Assembly (NCBI RefSeq): GCF_918698245.1
Contig: NZ_CAKKMS010000002.1
Coordinates: 930,001 to 994,000, forward strand
Source: Pedobacter sp. Bi126
GTDB lineage: Bacteria > Bacteroidota > Bacteroidia > Sphingobacteriales > Sphingobacteriaceae
Direction: 5' to 3'
DNA length: 64,000 bases
Shown here one piece after another: positions 27,766 through 36,153 of the stretch. Below the pieces are notes generated by a model. The model was given only the letters and a program-made list of their open reading frames with translations, was not told the origin of the DNA and did not search any database. The position numbers were made by a program, and so were the translations under genes. How positions within the stretch are numbered: position 1 is the stretch's first letter; each line of letters begins with the position of its first letter.

Positions 27766-28251
27766 TTAAAATTTTAAGATTAAACAAGTGCTCACCGCGT
27801 GAGCATAAACGCTATTATTTTCATCAACTAATTGCGCTTCTACCAGGGCGGTACGTCCACCAAGGTTGATCACCTTCCCTACGGTTTTTAGTTTCCCGGT
27901 TTGGATGGTAACGGCTTTCAGGAAATTTACCTTCAGCTCTAAAGTGGTATATCCTTTTCCGGCAGGTAAAAGTGAATGGACCGAACAGCCCATGGCCGAA
28001 TCTAAAATAGCAGTGATTACCCCGCCATGCACAGTGCCAATTGGGTTGTAATGAAACTCCTGAGGTGTAAATTCAAAAACCACATTGCCCTTTTCGATCA
28101 GACTTACACTAAAATCCAAGGTATGCAACAATGGCGGCAGCGGAAATTTATGATCGCTCATGGCCTGCAGATAATCAACACCATCCATCTGCATAGCTTC
28201 CTTCGCTCCTTTCATTGGGTCTTCCCAAGTTATTGTTCTGGTCCTTTTCAT
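27766..28251 (-). CDS. PaaI-like hotdog thioesterase
   Basis: 161 residues of the hotdog fold. The conserved GTVHGGVITAILDSAMGCSVHS segment (positions about 93-114, with the HGG turn and the catalytic aspartate in the helix) is characteristic of the PaaI/YdiI group, acting on acyl- or aryl-CoA. It heads the thioesterase-SDR-DUF2798-KAS set, and the operator at 28258-28272 sits seven bases before its ATG, so repressor binding would block its transcription or initiation. Confidence 0.9.
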   Translation of the reverse strand: MKRTRTITWEDPMKGAKEAMQMDGVDYLQAMSDHKFPLPPLLHTLDFSVSLIEKGNVVFEFTPQEFHYNPIGTVHGGVITAILDSAMGCSVHSLLPAGKGYTTLELKVNFLKAVTIQTGKLKTVGKVINLGGRTALVEAQLVDENNSVYAHAVSTCLILKF

Positions 28252-28257
28252 AATAAA

Positions 28258-28272
28258 ATACCAATCGGTATA
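28258..28272. promoter_or_regulatory. TetR operator copy 1 (before thioesterase)
   Basis: ATACCAATCGGTAT is an inverted repeat (ATACC/GGTAT around AATC). An identical core is found upstream of the tetR gene at 28903-28920, and 18 bases (ATACCAATCGGTATATTT) are shared by the two sites. It lies in the 38-base gap between tetR and the thioesterase gene. Confidence 0.8.
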
Positions 28273-28289
28273 TTTTAGTTTAAAAATTT

Positions 28290-28877
28290 TTAGCTGAGGC
28301 TATTGATATATTTTTTTAACGAATCCATAATTAAATTCCAATGTGCAGGTTTTGCAGTCAACCTCGAAATCATGATGCCACCTTCTATTATAGCAATAAT
28401 TGTTAATGCAACCTGCTCTGGATTGTGATCTGCATTGATTTCTTTGGCAGAAATACCTGATTCAATCAGTTTAGCAATTTTATTTTTCCAGCCTAAAACT
28501 GCTTTCAAAACTTTTTCCCGCAATTCGGGATGGGTATCATCAGCGTCAACTGCAGTATTTAAAACAGGGCAACCTCCTTCTGATACTGAACCATCGATAA
28601 ATTTTTGGTAAATATTGATGTACACCAAAAGCTTATCCTTTATGCTGACCTGTTTGTTCATGTCAGCATCTATCCTCGATGAAACATTTTTCAGGTTATA
28701 ATCAAAAGCCGCCAGCGCTACTTCATCCTTATTGGCGAAGTTACCGTAAATACTGCCTTTGGTTAAACCCGTGGCAGCAGTAATATCATTTAAAGAAGTG
28801 CCTGCATAACCCTTCATATTAAAAATAGGTGCCGTTTTCTCTACAATGAAATTTCTTGTTTTTTCTGCCTTGGTCAT
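28290..28877 (-). CDS. TetR/AcrR family transcriptional repressor
   Basis: 195 residues. The N-terminal helix-turn-helix is GYAGTSLNDITAATGLTKGS followed by IYGNFANKDEVALAAF, standard for TetR. The C-terminal domain is ligand-binding; the segment GGCPVLNTAVDADDTHPELR places it in the C-terminal group of YxaF/LmrA-like (TetR_C) regulators. Two matching operators flank the gene, one over its own promoter and one before the thioesterase operon, so it is expected to repress itself and those genes. The inducer is unknown, perhaps an acyl or aldehyde compound. Confidence 0.92.
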   Translation of the reverse strand: MTKAEKTRNFIVEKTAPIFNMKGYAGTSLNDITAATGLTKGSIYGNFANKDEVALAAFDYNLKNVSSRIDADMNKQVSIKDKLLVYINIYQKFIDGSVSEGGCPVLNTAVDADDTHPELREKVLKAVLGWKNKIAKLIESGISAKEINADHNPEQVALTIIAIIEGGIMISRLTAKPAHWNLIMDSLKKYINSLS

Positions 28878-28897
28878 GTTCTTTTAAATTGACGATG

Positions 28898-28930
28898 CAA
28901 ATATATACCAATCGGTATATTTAATGCAAA
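28898..28930 (-). promoter_or_regulatory. Predicted tetR promoter
   Basis: On the minus strand TTTG (28930-28927), a 21-base spacer and TATATTTG (28905-28898) fit the Bacteroidota primary sigma consensus. The operator at 28903-28920 covers the spacer and the start of the -7 box. Confidence 0.65.
28903..28920. promoter_or_regulatory. TetR operator copy 2 (over tetR promoter)
   Basis: ATATACCAATCGGTATAT is a palindrome except for its four central bases AATC. The core equals operator copy 1. Its position between -33 and -7 of the tetR promoter supports autorepression. Confidence 0.85.
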
Positions 28931-29002
28931 TATTTTTATCATCGAAATCTCCTTTTAATTACAACAATTTATTTTAGGTTTGAATTTTGTAACTTTGATT
29001 TT

Positions 29003-29914
29003 ATGAACAAGCCAGAAACCATTGAAGATTTTTACCAGAACAAATTTAGTTTCTTACCAGACAACCTACGGAACGGTGTAGGGCATTTTAACGTTTTCAA
29101 GTTAGAAGATTGTTTGAGGGATGATCATAAGCCAATGAGTTATAACCGAAGGGATTATTACAAAATCTGCCTTACCCGCGGACATAACGTTTACCACTAT
29201 GCTGACAAAAGCATTGAGATTAATGGCACCGCTTTAATCTTCTTCAATCCACTTGTACCTTATACCTGGGAGCTGGCCAGTGGTAAACAAAGTGAGGTAA
29301 CAGGTTATTTCTGTATTTTTACGGAAGCTTTTTTTACCGAAAAGATCCGCGGAAACATTGGTGATTTACCCATGTTCGTACCTGGCGGGAAACCAGCGTA
29401 TATTTTAAATGAAAAACAAGATGCTCAAATAGAAAGCATTTTCGATAAAATGTTCGAGGAAATCAATACAGATTATATCTATAAATACGACCTGCTCAGA
29501 AACTATATTACTGAGATTACACACTTTGCACTAAAAACACAGCCATCTGAAACGCTATTTAAACATACCGATGCCAATACAAGGATCACTTCTGTTTTTA
29601 CAGAGTTATTAGAGCGTCAATTCCCCATCGAAACAACTACGCAAAGGCTTACCATGCGCTCAGCCAAAGATTATGCTTCGCAACTTTCGGTACATGTAAA
29701 CCACTTAAACCGTGCAATTAAAGAAACCACTGGCAAAACCACCACACATTATATTACCGAGCGTTTATTAAGTGAAGCTAAAGCTTTACTCAAGCATACC
29801 GACTGGAATATATCAGAAATAGGTTATTGCCTTGGTTTTGAAGAGCCTACCCATTTTAATAACTTTTTTAAAAAACTAACTAACCACACCCCTACTTCTT
29901 ACCGAATTGTTTGA
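29003..29914 (+). CDS. AraC family transcriptional regulator
   Basis: 303 residues. The N-terminal 180 residues form a cupin-like sensor domain (NGTALIFFNPLVPYTWE). The C-terminal two helix-turn-helix units include SVHVNHLNRAIKETTGKTTT and ISEIGYCLGFEEPTHFNNFF followed by TPTSYR, typical AraC. A TAACTTTG box (28990-28997) lies five bases from the ATG, so the mRNA may be nearly leaderless. It precedes two SDR genes on the same strand and is likely their activator; a typical arrangement in Sphingobacteriaceae. Confidence 0.92.
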   Translation: MNKPETIEDFYQNKFSFLPDNLRNGVGHFNVFKLEDCLRDDHKPMSYNRRDYYKICLTRGHNVYHYADKSIEINGTALIFFNPLVPYTWELASGKQSEVTGYFCIFTEAFFTEKIRGNIGDLPMFVPGGKPAYILNEKQDAQIESIFDKMFEEINTDYIYKYDLLRNYITEITHFALKTQPSETLFKHTDANTRITSVFTELLERQFPIETTTQRLTMRSAKDYASQLSVHVNHLNRAIKETTGKTTTHYITERLLSEAKALLKHTDWNISEIGYCLGFEEPTHFNNFFKKLTNHTPTSYRIV

Positions 29915-29996
29915 ATTTCGTAATCATAAGTTTGATTAACGTAATAAAGCGAATTCATTTGCACTGTAATTTTGTCTTAACAAAAAGGAAAAAACT

Positions 29997-30839
29997 ATGG
30001 GCAAGAAAAAAGTTTGGTTTATTACCGGAGCTTCAAAGGGCTTAGGATTAAGTTTGGTTCATCAGTTGCTAAATGCTGGCCAATATGTTGCGGCCACATC
30101 AAGAAATGTCAGTGAACTTAAAAAAGCAGTAAATAATGATAGCGGAAAATTCCTTCCTCTAGCCGTTAACCTGGCCGATGAGCAAAGCGTCGAGGATGCG
30201 ATAAAGACGACTATTACAAAATTCGAAAGAATCGATGTGGTCATCAATAATGCAGGTTATGGAATTGGAGGCAGTATAGAAGAGCTTAGCGATGCAGAAA
30301 CACGCAACAGTTTTGATGTTAACGTTTTCGGAACACTGAATGTCATCAGAAAAGCTTCACCTTATTTAAGGGCACAACGAGCCGGACATATCATCAACAT
30401 TGCATCAATTGCAGGTATTGCAGGCGCAACAGGCTGGGCAGTATATGCAGCGGCAAAATCGGCTGTGATTGCATTGTCAGAAGTATCGGCAGAAGACCTA
30501 AAAGAATTTGGCATAAAAGTTACTGTTGTGGCTCCTGGCGCATTCAGAACCAGTTTTTTAACGACTGATTCGCTGATTTTGGCTGCCAATCCAATTGCAG
30601 AATACGAAGAAGTGCGGGCAATACACAGCAAATACCTAAAAATGGACGGTCAGCAGATTGGCGACCCCGAGAAAGCTGCCGCTGCAATGATCTCATTGGC
30701 AAGTATGCCTAATCCACCCCTTCATTTACTTTTAGGAAACGACGCTTTTCAAAGAGCAAACAACAAGTTAGAATCACTACAAAAGGAATTTAGAGACTGG
30801 AAAGCCATTACAATTTCAACAGATTTCGACGAAAATTAA
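29997..30839 (+). CDS. SDR family oxidoreductase (first of tandem pair)
   Basis: 280 residues. The cofactor-binding TGASKGLGLSLV (about 9-20), NNAGYGIGG, and catalytic YAAAKSA with upstream serine in NIASIAG are visible. The C-terminal part is extended compared with the minimal SDR and ends with DWKAITISTDFDE, a pattern shared with the next gene. A TAATTTTG box (29967-29974) precedes it, so it may be transcribed separately from araC. Substrate unknown. Confidence 0.92.
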   Translation: MGKKKVWFITGASKGLGLSLVHQLLNAGQYVAATSRNVSELKKAVNNDSGKFLPLAVNLADEQSVEDAIKTTITKFERIDVVINNAGYGIGGSIEELSDAETRNSFDVNVFGTLNVIRKASPYLRAQRAGHIINIASIAGIAGATGWAVYAAAKSAVIALSEVSAEDLKEFGIKVTVVAPGAFRTSFLTTDSLILAANPIAEYEEVRAIHSKYLKMDGQQIGDPEKAAAAMISLASMPNPPLHLLLGNDAFQRANNKLESLQKEFRDWKAITISTDFDEN

Positions 30840-30855
30840 TTCAAACAAAAACATT

Positions 30856-31707
30856 ATGGAAAATCAAAAAGTATGGTTTGTAACAGGCGCATCAAAAGGC
30901 CTGGGACTTATATTAGTAAAAACATTATTAAGCAATGGTCTTAGCGTTGCTGCAACTTCAAGAAACCTGAATGATTTAATTAACGCAGTTGGTGAACACC
31001 AAAACTTTTTACCACTAGCTGTTGATTTGATCGACGAAAGCAGTGTAGAAGCAGCAATTAGCCAAACGATCAGCAAATTCGGTCAGGTAAATGTGGTGGT
31101 AAACAATGCAGGCTATGGCATGCTTGGTGCTTTAGAAGAATTGAGCGACAAAGAATCACGTCAAAATTTCGATGTGAACGTTTTTGGTTCGTTAAACGTC
31201 ATCAGAAAAGTACTTCCTCAATTGCGAAAACAACAATCAGGTCACATTTTTAATATTTCTTCAATCGGTGGCTTTTCAGGTAACTTCCCTGGTTTCGGAA
31301 TATATTGCGCTACAAAATTTGCAGTGGTTGGTTTTACCGAATCGTTAGCGGCTGAAGTAAAATCGATGGGAATCAAAGCAACGATTGTAGAGCCGGGTTA
31401 TTTCAGAACAGCATTCCTAACTGAAGGATCATTAGCGGTACCGAATAAACCAATTGATGCCTACAAAGAGGTACGCGACTCGCAAGCGGCACACCAAAAC
31501 GACATCAATAATCAACAACCAGGCGATCCGGCCAAAGCAGTTGAGGTGATTATTGAAGCTTCGAAAAGTGAAAATCCACCACTTCATTTATTCTTAGGCC
31601 CTGATGCCTATCAGGTAGCTGATGCAAAAATTGCAGATGTACAAAGGGATATGGCCAATTGGAAATTTCTGGCAACTGCTACTAATTTCGATGAGGTTGG
31701 CGCATAG
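30856..31707 (+). CDS. SDR family oxidoreductase (second of tandem pair)
   Basis: 283 residues. Motifs: TGASKGLGLILVKTLL, NNAGYGMLG, NISSIGGFSG and YCATKFA (the YxxxK lysine). By eye it is more than half identical to the preceding SDR along its length, including DVNVFGSLNVIRK and PPLHLFLGPDAYQVA, so the pair arose by tandem duplication. It begins 16 bases after the previous stop, so they are co-transcribed. Differing active-site surroundings suggest different substrates. Confidence 0.92.
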   Translation: MENQKVWFVTGASKGLGLILVKTLLSNGLSVAATSRNLNDLINAVGEHQNFLPLAVDLIDESSVEAAISQTISKFGQVNVVVNNAGYGMLGALEELSDKESRQNFDVNVFGSLNVIRKVLPQLRKQQSGHIFNISSIGGFSGNFPGFGIYCATKFAVVGFTESLAAEVKSMGIKATIVEPGYFRTAFLTEGSLAVPNKPIDAYKEVRDSQAAHQNDINNQQPGDPAKAVEVIIEASKSENPPLHLFLGPDAYQVADAKIADVQRDMANWKFLATATNFDEVGA

Positions 31708-31800
31708 TAACTAGGGCAATCGTCATTTCGAGTTTTATTTATAACACAAAGCTCAATATAAATGACAGAAGGTTTTTAGCAGGGTTTATTGCTGCGAGAA

Positions 31801-31898
31801 ATCGTCATTGCGAGAAGGCTTTTCAGCCGACGAAGCAATCCTACAACAATCGCTAGTAGCGTGAGCTTTAAGATTGCTTCGTGCCTCGCAATGACGAT
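31801..31898. repeat. Nested inverted repeat (CGTCATTGCGAG type) at a convergent junction
   Basis: The outer arms ATCGTCATTGCGAG (31801-31814) and CTCGCAATGACGAT (31885-31898) pair perfectly over 14 bases. The inner arms ACGAAGCAATC (31830-31840) and GATTGCTTCGT (31872-31882) pair over 11. A related partial copy CGTCATTTCGAG is at 31725-31736. It sits between the SDR pair (plus) and the ars operon (minus) and may end both transcripts. Confidence 0.8.
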
Positions 31899-31934
31899 TT
31901 TTCTATAAAAATCTGTCAATAGTAAAGGTTGATC

Positions 31935-32999
31935 TTATGTTCTAAAATATCTCCTTCTAAACCATTGCGCCAAGTTAACCAATGCAATTAATGCGGGCAC
32001 CTCAACCAACGGACCGATTACACCGGCAAATGCTTGCCCTGAATGAATACCAAATACACCTATAGCCACAGCGATAGCCAATTCGAAGTTATTACCAGTT
32101 GCCGTAAACGCAATAGCGGTACTTTTGCCATAATCCGCACCGAAATACCTGCCTGCAAAAAAACTGATCACAAACATGATCACGAAATAAATCATTAAGG
32201 GCAAAGCAATTCGCAGTACATCAAACGGAATCTGCACAATCAATTCTCCTTTCAGACTAAACATCACTACGATGGTAAATAATAAGGCAACTAAGGTTAT
32301 GGGAGAAATCATCGGTACAAAAGCGGAATAAAACCATTCTTCGCCTTTCCACTTGATCAGTACTTTTTGACTTAAAATACCGAGCACAAACGGAATCCCA
32401 AGATAAATCCCTACACTCTTTGCAATTTCTGCAATGGAAATTGATACAGAAAGGCCTTTTAAACCAAAAACGGGTGGTAAAACCGTAATAAAAAAATATG
32501 CAAATACACTGTAAAGCAATACCTGAAAAATACTGTTCAGGGCAATTAAGCCCGCGGCATACTCTCGGTTTCCATCAGCAAGCTCATTCCATACCACCAC
32601 CATGGCAATACACCTGGCCAGGCCGATCATAATTAAGCCAACCATGTATTCGGGATAGTCGTGTAAAAATGCAATGGCCAGAAAAAACATCAGAATCGGG
32701 CCAATTATCCAGTTTAAAAAGAGCGAAGCGCTCAATATTTTTACATTTTTAAATAATCTGCCTAAATTCTGGTATTTAACTTTTGCCAAAGGTGGATACA
32801 TCATCAGGATCAATCCGATAGCCAAAGGGATGTTTGTACTCCCGCTCGAAAATGAATTGATCAAGACCGCTGATGAAGGGAATAAAAAGCCTAAGCCCAC
32901 CCCCAATAACATGGCTAAAAAAATCCACAGCGTTAAATAACGATCTAAAAAACCGAGGTTTTTTCTTTGAGCTGCCGGGGCACAAATATCTGCTGACAT
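31935..32999 (-). CDS. acr3: ACR3-type arsenite efflux permease
   Basis: 354 residues with about ten transmembrane helices. The conserved [19 protein letters not shown] carries the cysteine essential in Acr3 proteins, and [19 protein letters not shown] is another hallmark. It exports arsenite made by ArsC using the proton gradient. It begins one base after the arsC stop and is the last gene of the operon. The first residues [14 protein letters not shown] are cytoplasmic. Confidence 0.95.
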   Translation of the reverse strand: MSADICAPAAQRKNLGFLDRYLTLWIFLAMLLGVGLGFLFPSSAVLINSFSSGSTNIPLAIGLILMMYPPLAKVKYQNLGRLFKNVKILSASLFLNWIIGPILMFFLAIAFLHDYPEYMVGLIMIGLARCIAMVVVWNELADGNREYAAGLIALNSIFQVLLYSVFAYFFITVLPPVFGLKGLSVSISIAEIAKSVGIYLGIPFVLGILSQKVLIKWKGEEWFYSAFVPMISPITLVALLFTIVVMFSLKGELIVQIPFDVLRIALPLMIYFVIMFVISFFAGRYFGADYGKSTAIAFTATGNNFELAIAVAIGVFGIHSGQAFAGVIGPLVEVPALIALVNLAQWFRRRYFRT

Positions 33000-33000
33000 A

Positions 33001-33420
33001 TTAGCGTTTTAGGTTTTTGTTTACAAAATCTTCCATGTAAACCTTCACCAGATCTCTTGTCTTTCTAAACTCGGCCATGATTTCTTCATCGGTACCTACG
33101 GCTTTTGCAGGATCGGGAAAGTTATGGTGCAGTTTTATAGCCTGCGTTGGGAAATATGGACAGCTTTCTTTTGCGTGATCGCAAACGGTAATCACATAAT
33201 TGAATGGAACATCAAAGTACTCCTCGATATTGTTAGAGGTTTGTCCTGAAATATCAATTCCATCTTCGGCCATTACTTTTATTGCCCTTGGGTTAACGCC
33301 ATGAACTTCGATACCAGCACTGTATATTTTGGCTTTGTTTTGAGCAAAATGTTTCAAATAACCTTCTGCCAGTTGACTTCTGCAACTATTTCCGGTGCAT
33401 AACACCAATACATTTTTCAT
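33001..33420 (-). CDS. arsC: Arsenate reductase, LMW phosphatase/thioredoxin type
   Basis: 139 residues from the ATG at 33420; an upstream start at 33453 would add eleven residues before the beta-strand and is less likely. The P-loop CTGNSCRS (CX5R) is at about residues 8-15, and the resolving cysteines appear in [14 protein letters not shown]. This triple-cysteine layout is that of thioredoxin-coupled ArsC as in B. subtilis. It reduces arsenate to arsenite in the cytosol for export by the Acr3 pump. Confidence 0.94.
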   Translation of the reverse strand: MKNVLVLCTGNSCRSQLAEGYLKHFAQNKAKIYSAGIEVHGVNPRAIKVMAEDGIDISGQTSNNIEEYFDVPFNYVITVCDHAKESCPYFPTQAIKLHHNFPDPAKAVGTDEEIMAEFRKTRDLVKVYMEDFVNKNLKR

Positions 33421-33439
33421 TACTATAAATTTTGAATCA

Positions 33440-34006
33440 TTAACAACATCCACTTCCTGGAGAACAACTATTTTGATTAGCTACTAGATTAACCAGTTCG
33501 ACTTTTTGCTTTATCGGCTGAGCAGGCGCACAACATTCTTCGCCGGCTTCGGTGGTACCACAGCTTCCGCCACGATTAATTGCTTTACATTGGGTAGCAT
33601 CAGGTGTAAGATCCAAAACCAGGTTCTCCCCATCAATTTTAAATTCACCTGGAAACATCTGCCTTGTATCGAACGCCGAATTGCCAAATTCAATTTTCAC
33701 AATTCCATTGGGGTTCAACGGCAGTTTACTTTCTACCAGATTGATAATGGATAGTGCTTTTTTCACTTGCATCGCCCTACCCGTTTCTTGTTCGGTAGGT
33801 TCCCATAACTGTACAATAATTTCAGTCCAGGCGTTCATCACACCTCCACAGTCTACCGAAACAATCGGTGCCTGTTTAATTTCGGTGATGTGATAATTGG
33901 CTTTTACCCATTTACCTGGGGAATATTGAAACTGTAATACCAATTCTGGATATTGCTGAAGCTCAGCCTTAAAGCTGCTCCATTCTGTAGAAGATGTATT
34001 GATCAT
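33440..34006 (-). CDS. DUF6428 protein of the ars operon with cysteine-rich tail
   Basis: 188 residues from the ATG at 34006; a start at 34078 would overlap arsR. The N-terminal domain (EWSSFKAELQQYPEL to about residue 125) resembles DUF6428, seen in Bacteroidota arsenic operons. The last 50 residues are rich in cysteine: GGSCG, GEECCAP, NSCSPGSGCC. The pairs of vicinal cysteines are suited to bind As(III) or metals, so a chaperone or sequestration role is plausible but unproven. It lies between arsR and arsC, 19 bases from arsC. No signal peptide is present. Confidence 0.78.
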   Translation of the reverse strand: MINTSSTEWSSFKAELQQYPELVLQFQYSPGKWVKANYHITEIKQAPIVSVDCGGVMNAWTEIIVQLWEPTEQETGRAMQVKKALSIINLVESKLPLNPNGIVKIEFGNSAFDTRQMFPGEFKIDGENLVLDLTPDATQCKAINRGGSCGTTEAGEECCAPAQPIKQKVELVNLVANQNSCSPGSGCC

Positions 34007-34043
34007 AATATTGCAATTTAACGATTGATTTAAGTAAAAAATT

Positions 34044-34373
34044 TTAACAGCAGTTCTGCCCGCCTTTATATGAGGCAAAGAAATTGCCCAGCTGTGTTTG
34101 TAATAACTTCCAGGTTTTAGGTTCTATACAATAGCAAATACTCACCCCCTCGATAGTGCCTTGTATAATACCTGCATTTTTAAGTTCTTTTAAATGCTGA
34201 GAAATGGTCGCCTGAGCTAAGCCGAGTTCTTCAACCAAATCGCCACAGATACAGGTATTCGATTTAAGGATGCGCTGAAGAATCGCAATCCGTGCAGGAT
34301 GTGCCATCGCTTTTAATAAAGCTGCCATCTGGTTCTGTTCTTCGGTGAAGATTTCTGTTTTGGTAAGTCCCAT
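34044..34373 (-). CDS. arsR: ArsR family arsenic-responsive repressor
   Basis: 109 residues from the ATG at 34373; the alternative start at 34388 would lie in the operator. The winged helix includes HPARIAILQRIL, CICGDLVEELGLAQATISQHL and LKNAGIIQG. The motif NTCICGDLVEEL holds a cysteine pair at the same place as the As(III) site (ELCVCDL) of classical ArsR, and further cysteines are in SICYC and the terminal NCC. It binds the operator at 34382-34397 and is the first gene of the ars operon. Confidence 0.93.
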   Translation of the reverse strand: MGLTKTEIFTEEQNQMAALLKAMAHPARIAILQRILKSNTCICGDLVEELGLAQATISQHLKELKNAGIIQGTIEGVSICYCIEPKTWKLLQTQLGNFFASYKGGQNCC

Positions 34374-34381
34374 AGTTTTAT

Positions 34382-34397
34382 ATCGCAATATTACGAT
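34382..34397. promoter_or_regulatory. ArsR operator
   Basis: ATCGCAATATTACGAT is an inverted repeat with a single mismatched pair. It begins nine bases upstream of the arsR ATG and covers the -7 box of the predicted promoter. Confidence 0.75.
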
Positions 34398-34416
34398 AGA
34401 TAATTAAGATATCAAA
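34386..34416 (-). promoter_or_regulatory. Predicted ars operon promoter
   Basis: On the minus strand TTTG (34416-34413), a 19-base spacer and TAATATTG (34393-34386) give a good Bacteroidota promoter with one mismatch in the -7 box (TAnnTTTG). The ArsR operator overlaps it, so repressor binding would exclude RNA polymerase. Confidence 0.7.
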
Positions 34417-34595
34417 ATTTATTTTAATTTTCTGTTTTCATCAGAAACAGATTATCTACAGAATTGGATAGTTTATTAGCCTTTTTGATTTTAAAAGAAC
34501 CAATCGACACGAAAACACTTATTTGTGGAGATTTGATATTGCAGGGAGTTTGTTGATTTTACTTTAGTCATATTTCGCGACTGCATTATTTATCA

Positions 34596-36002
34596 TTATT
34601 TCTTTAAGGGATGCTTTAATTCAAATTTGGTCCCTGCTTCCTGATTTCCGTTAAGCCAGCCGTAATATTCATCTAAAATGATACTGGATATTCCATCTGG
34701 TTCAGAAAACCCCCTTTGCGCAAAGTAACTTTGTAACCTGGAACCTCCCCATAGTCCCCAATTATTTCTGATCCACATACCCAATCCATGATGTAAGCTC
34801 AATACGTCGCTTCTTTCTTTAAAGTTTTTAATCGTCTCCCTGTCAATTGGTTTTAAAGTTTTATTTAACTGTAGAAAGCAATCGTTAAGATTAACGGGGA
34901 TATAAACATGATTAATAGAATCTAATGTTAACCGCCTGGCACGTTCCTTCTTTTGCTCTTCTTTCTCTACCAAAAGTTCCTGTTTAGCTAGAGAATCAAC
35001 AGGGTTTCTGAAACCGCCCAAAAAGAATTTGAAATATTGTTTTTCTGTTTTTTCAGACAAAAAACTGGCATCGAAAGTATTGGCCGTCATTATTGCCCTA
35101 ATTTTATTTTCATCAATTTCTTTGGCACAGCTTAATGTGTCGATTTCAAAATTACCGCTTCTTGTAAGGTAGCCCGCTAAAACGATCCGATGTATTTTAT
35201 AATTATAAAAGTCGCTGGTGTTTATCCCCACATACTTTAACCCAGTCTTATTTTCTATCTCAACTGCAAGTTTTTTATTGGTTTTCTTGATAACAAAATC
35301 TGGAATGTATTTATAGGCATATTCGAAAAAATCGGTTTTTGGCATCTCGCGTTTAAGGTTTTTGAGCTTCCCATAAACTGATCCGAACGGAACTTTTTTT
35401 ATAATCTCACGCTTTCTAAGATCGTATAGCGTTACCATCTTCTTTGTATCTACACAGTAAACAACATCATTATAATTAAGCACATACTGCTCGTTTAAAA
35501 ACTTCTCTTCATCGCTTGTACCTTCTTTAAATACGACAAGCTCTGGCTTACTTTTTTGATAATCGATTACCATAGGCGAATTATCGTAAAACAGATTACA
35601 TTTCTCTACATCAGAATTACAGCTTGAAAATTCCTTTGTACTATAAGTTTCTTCCCTTTTTCCATCCTTGTAGATAATAACATTCTTAAAACCATCATCA
35701 CGATTAGTCGCGTTTGCCAGATAAGCTATCGTGGAGCCATCATTCGAAATGGTTAAGAAATACCGGTCAAAAGTATATACATCAAATGAACGGTTGATTT
35801 CGTACATTACTTTATCGGCCTTGTATACTATAGATCTGCCTCTGGTTGTTGGAAATTCATCATCGTATGAATAAGATTTAACCGAAAATTTTCCGTTGGA
35901 AGAAAAAACTTCTGTGATTGGAACACGAGAGGTTGAGAACTGGCTAAAAGTAGGAGTGCCTAGTAGTAGAAGAAATGCGAATGTGAGCGTTATTTTTGTC
36001 AT
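34596..36002 (-). CDS. Exported protein with C-terminal DUF6794 domain
   Basis: 468 residues with a Sec signal (MTKITLTFAFLLLLGTPTFS). The middle looks beta-rich with repeated short strands around SNDGSTIAYLANATN and KNVIIYKDGKREE, suggesting a beta-propeller-like fold. The last 95 residues (from about IPVNLNDCFLQLNKTL to YYGWLNGNQ) with GMWIRNNWGLWGGSRL match DUF6794, a helical domain found in many Bacteroidota hypothetical proteins. The function is unknown. It is monocistronic between the ars operon and the GH92 gene. Confidence 0.7.
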   Translation of the reverse strand: MTKITLTFAFLLLLGTPTFSQFSTSRVPITEVFSSNGKFSVKSYSYDDEFPTTRGRSIVYKADKVMYEINRSFDVYTFDRYFLTISNDGSTIAYLANATNRDDGFKNVIIYKDGKREETYSTKEFSSCNSDVEKCNLFYDNSPMVIDYQKSKPELVVFKEGTSDEEKFLNEQYVLNYNDVVYCVDTKKMVTLYDLRKREIIKKVPFGSVYGKLKNLKREMPKTDFFEYAYKYIPDFVIKKTNKKLAVEIENKTGLKYVGINTSDFYNYKIHRIVLAGYLTRSGNFEIDTLSCAKEIDENKIRAIMTANTFDASFLSEKTEKQYFKFFLGGFRNPVDSLAKQELLVEKEEQKKERARRLTLDSINHVYIPVNLNDCFLQLNKTLKPIDRETIKNFKERSDVLSLHHGLGMWIRNNWGLWGGSRLQSYFAQRGFSEPDGISSIILDEYYGWLNGNQEAGTKFELKHPLKK

Positions 36003-36090
36003 ACTATTAAAATAAATAAAAATAGTTAATTGGTTAGATTATAGATGTTAAAAGACCTTAAATTCCACAGGTATTAAACATAGTTTTCAT

Positions 36091-36130
36091 TTAAAATAAA
36101 AAACCGTTAACTAAAATTAATCAACGGTTT
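36091..36130 (-). terminator. Terminator of the GH92 gene
   Basis: On the minus strand AAACCGTT, a 14-base loop region and AACGGTTT are followed by a T-rich run (TTTTATTTTAA). It is 24 bases past the GH92 stop. Confidence 0.8.
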
Positions 36131-36153
36131 AATTTGTACAGGGATGAGAAAAA

